Below are positions 62,955 through 64,000 of a stretch of 64,000 nucleotides of DNA, in pieces. The position numbers and the translations under genes are program-made. Every line of letters begins with the position of its first letter. Position 1 is the first letter of the stretch. The notes beneath the pieces are model-generated. The model had not been told where the DNA came from. It saw nothing but the letters and a program-made list of their open reading frames with translations, and made no database searches. Source of the stretch: Rhizobium ecuadorense (GTDB lineage: Bacteria > Pseudomonadota > Alphaproteobacteria > Rhizobiales > Rhizobiaceae); the NCBI RefSeq assembly GCF_001187535.1, contig NZ_LFIO01000270.1, positions 56,097 through 120,096 of the forward strand. The letters run 5' to 3'.

Positions 62955-63000
62955 CCTCATCCTGAGGCGCGCAGGCCGAAGGCCGGAGCCTCGAAGGACG
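62955..63000 (+). repeat. Dispersed rhizobial repeat, copy 1
   Basis: Starts CCTCATCCTGAGGCGCGCAG and ends GCCTCGAAGGACG, the two signature ends of a repeat widespread in Rhizobiales genomes. Confidence 0.65.
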
Positions 63001-63049
63001 CGCCGCAACGTTGCTTCTTGCGTTCATTCGGCGTCGGGGGTTGGCGCAC

Positions 63050-63109
63050 CCGCCTCGTCCTTCGAGGCCCCTGCGGGGCGCCTCAGGATGAGGCTCTCTT
63101 GGATGTCGG
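63050..63109 (-). repeat. Dispersed rhizobial repeat, copy 2 (inverted)
   Basis: CGTCCTTCGAGGCCCC to GCCTCAGGATGAGG, reverse to copy 1, with an internal GAGGCCCC/GGGGCGCCTC hairpin. Almost identical to copy 4 over about 57 bp. Confidence 0.65.
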
Positions 63110-63185
63110 TGTGGGTTCTTCAGTGCCCGTTGTCGCGTCGCCGAATGCCCGCGCCCCATATCGAGGGCGCGGCATCCTCCAACGT

Positions 63186-63232
63186 CCTCATCTTGATGCG
63201 CGCGGGTCGGAGGCCGGGTGTCGAAGGGCGCG
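63186..63232 (+). repeat. Dispersed rhizobial repeat, copy 3 (diverged)
   Basis: CCTCATCTTGATGCGCGCGG to GTGTCGAAGGGCGCG, same orientation as copy 1 with several changes. Confidence 0.5.
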
Positions 63233-63512
63233 CTCCAGCGTTGCTCCTTGCATTCATCTGAGTGCCGCGGACAACGGACGTCGCGGGCAATCGTTCAGGT
63301 GTGCGATGTCGCATGTCGTTGCGCCAACAAATCTCGTTGGCCGCAGGATGACCTTATACCTTGATGGTGAACTGTTTGACGGTTAGGGTATGAGCCTGGA
63401 AGCCTATCCGAACCTGCTGCCGGGTTGAAGGGCATGTGAGGTTTCTCGACGACCGTGTTCCTCAAGGTCGAAGTGTAATCGGCGGACTTCGACCAGAGCA
63501 CTGGATCGTCCC

Positions 63513-63878
63513 ATGTTGAACCCATCCATCAGGTTCTCGCCTTCCAACGTCGTCACTTTAAAGCAAGCTTTGCGGGGCCAATATCCTCATATCAAATCGT
63601 CGCACTTCGATGAGGCAATCGCCGCGTCGTTCGGCTTCAACTCATATGCCGCCATGCGTCCGGCGTTGTATCAGCTCAGTGCTTACGCCCGGCTGATCGT
63701 TGTTACCGACCATTTGCTGCTTCTGCTCCGCCTGGAGGAACTTGGTTATCGCAATGTTGCTCCGGAGTCGTTGCGTCGCCTCATGTGGAATATAAACTTC
63801 CCCGATGATCGATATGACAACGATATCGGACAGATTGTCCGGGCGCGCAGGAGGCCCGCGGCCGCCAATGCCGGGTAG
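63513..63878 (+). CDS. Conserved hypothetical protein
   Basis: 121 residues. The N-terminal half (NVVTLKQALRGQYPHIKSSH then EAIAASFGFNSYAAMRPAL) has the look of a small helical motif, SHxxEAxAxxxGFxxYAAL, that recurs in short plasmid- or mobile-element-borne proteins. A Leu-rich helix follows and the C-terminus is basic. Starts at ATG 63513 with no strong SD. Function unknown; flanked by repeats. Confidence 0.55.
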   Translation: MLNPSIRFSPSNVVTLKQALRGQYPHIKSSHFDEAIAASFGFNSYAAMRPALYQLSAYARLIVVTDHLLLLLRLEELGYRNVAPESLRRLMWNINFPDDRYDNDIGQIVRARRRPAAANAG

Positions 63879-63942
63879 CTCATTGGCTGCATGCTGAAGC
63901 TGGAACGGCTCTGCCGTGAAAACTAGCGAGGTGGCCGGCGTG

Positions 63943-64000
63943 CCCGCCTCGTCCTTCGAGGCCCCTGCGGGGCGCCTCGGGATGAGGCTCTCGTGGATGC
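63943..64000 (-). repeat. Dispersed rhizobial repeat, copy 4 (runs to window end)
   Basis: CCCGCCTCGTCCTTCGAGGC through GGGATGAGGCTCTCGTGGATG, nearly the same as copy 2 over all bases available. Confidence 0.65.

Larger units (their letters stand above)
62757..63512. other. Gene-free region rich in palindromic repeats
   Basis: About 750 nt with no supported gene. Holds three of the four repeat copies listed separately and a half parS-like site at 63265-63275. Short frames here are artefacts of GC-rich repeats. Confidence 0.6.

Overview
The window looks like part of a large accessory replicon (plasmid or chromid) of a fast-growing Rhizobium of the etli/leguminosarum type. The evidence is high GC with GC-rich third positions, four sugar ABC import systems packed side by side, a full D-apiose degradation cluster of the kind known from Rhizobium etli, rhizobial palindromic repeats, and two 16-bp palindromes that fit the RepB/parS consensus of repABC replicons. 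No housekeeping gene, rRNA or convincing complete tRNA is present.

Layout. (1) 1-13270, minus strand: a cyclitol or sugar-acid operon (IolD-like ring hydrolase, sugar-nucleotide-type dehydrogenase, 2-hydroxyacid dehydrogenase, HpcH aldolase, RbsB/RbsC/RbsA-type importer, two Gfo/Idh/MocA dehydrogenases, IolE-like isomerase/dehydratase, SMP-30 lactonase, HisD-like dehydrogenase, SDR), read divergently from an IclR regulator (13496-14299). (2) 14494-22966, minus: an XRE-cupin regulator and a second CUT2 importer with a phosphotriesterase-like hydrolase, an amidotransferase-fold protein, a PfkB kinase, a BtpA/SgcQ protein and an M20 amidohydrolase; substrate unknown. (3) 23253-34071, plus: a MoxR/DUF58/DUF4381/VWA/BatD operon, a formylglycine-generating enzyme, an arylsulfatase and a secreted HAD phosphatase. 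These four units share one conserved upstream element and probably form one regulon. Decayed gene pieces lie between and after them. (4) 34855-36646: a TetR regulator and a divergent NAD(P)-binding protein, with a clear operator between them. (5) 36582-42648, minus: a LacI-controlled CUT1 importer with a GH32 beta-fructosidase; its ATPase gene is cut down to a short 5' remnant. (6) 43188-57886: a GntR regulator and the D-apiose operon: oiaX, oiaK, eryH, eryI, apnO, a CUT2 importer with a DUF2291 lipoprotein, apsD, apnL, dhaK and dhaL. (7) 57950-64000: a GNAT enzyme, RtcB, a PCMT-like protein, parS-like sites, an IS5-family element, an Imm53 immunity protein and dispersed rhizobial repeats.

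How it works together. In the apiose cluster import would be followed by oxidation (ApsD), lactone opening (ApnL), oxidative isomerisation (ApnO), phosphorylation (OiaK), decarboxylation by the RuBisCO-like OiaX to L-erythrulose 1-phosphate, and two isomerisations (EryH, EryI) to D-erythrose 4-phosphate. The strongest unexplained signals are the four-fold upstream element of the sulfatase/MoxR group, the uncharacterised XRE-cupin operon with two phased operators over its promoter, and the parS-like pair. All functions are from sequence reading only; no database search was run.
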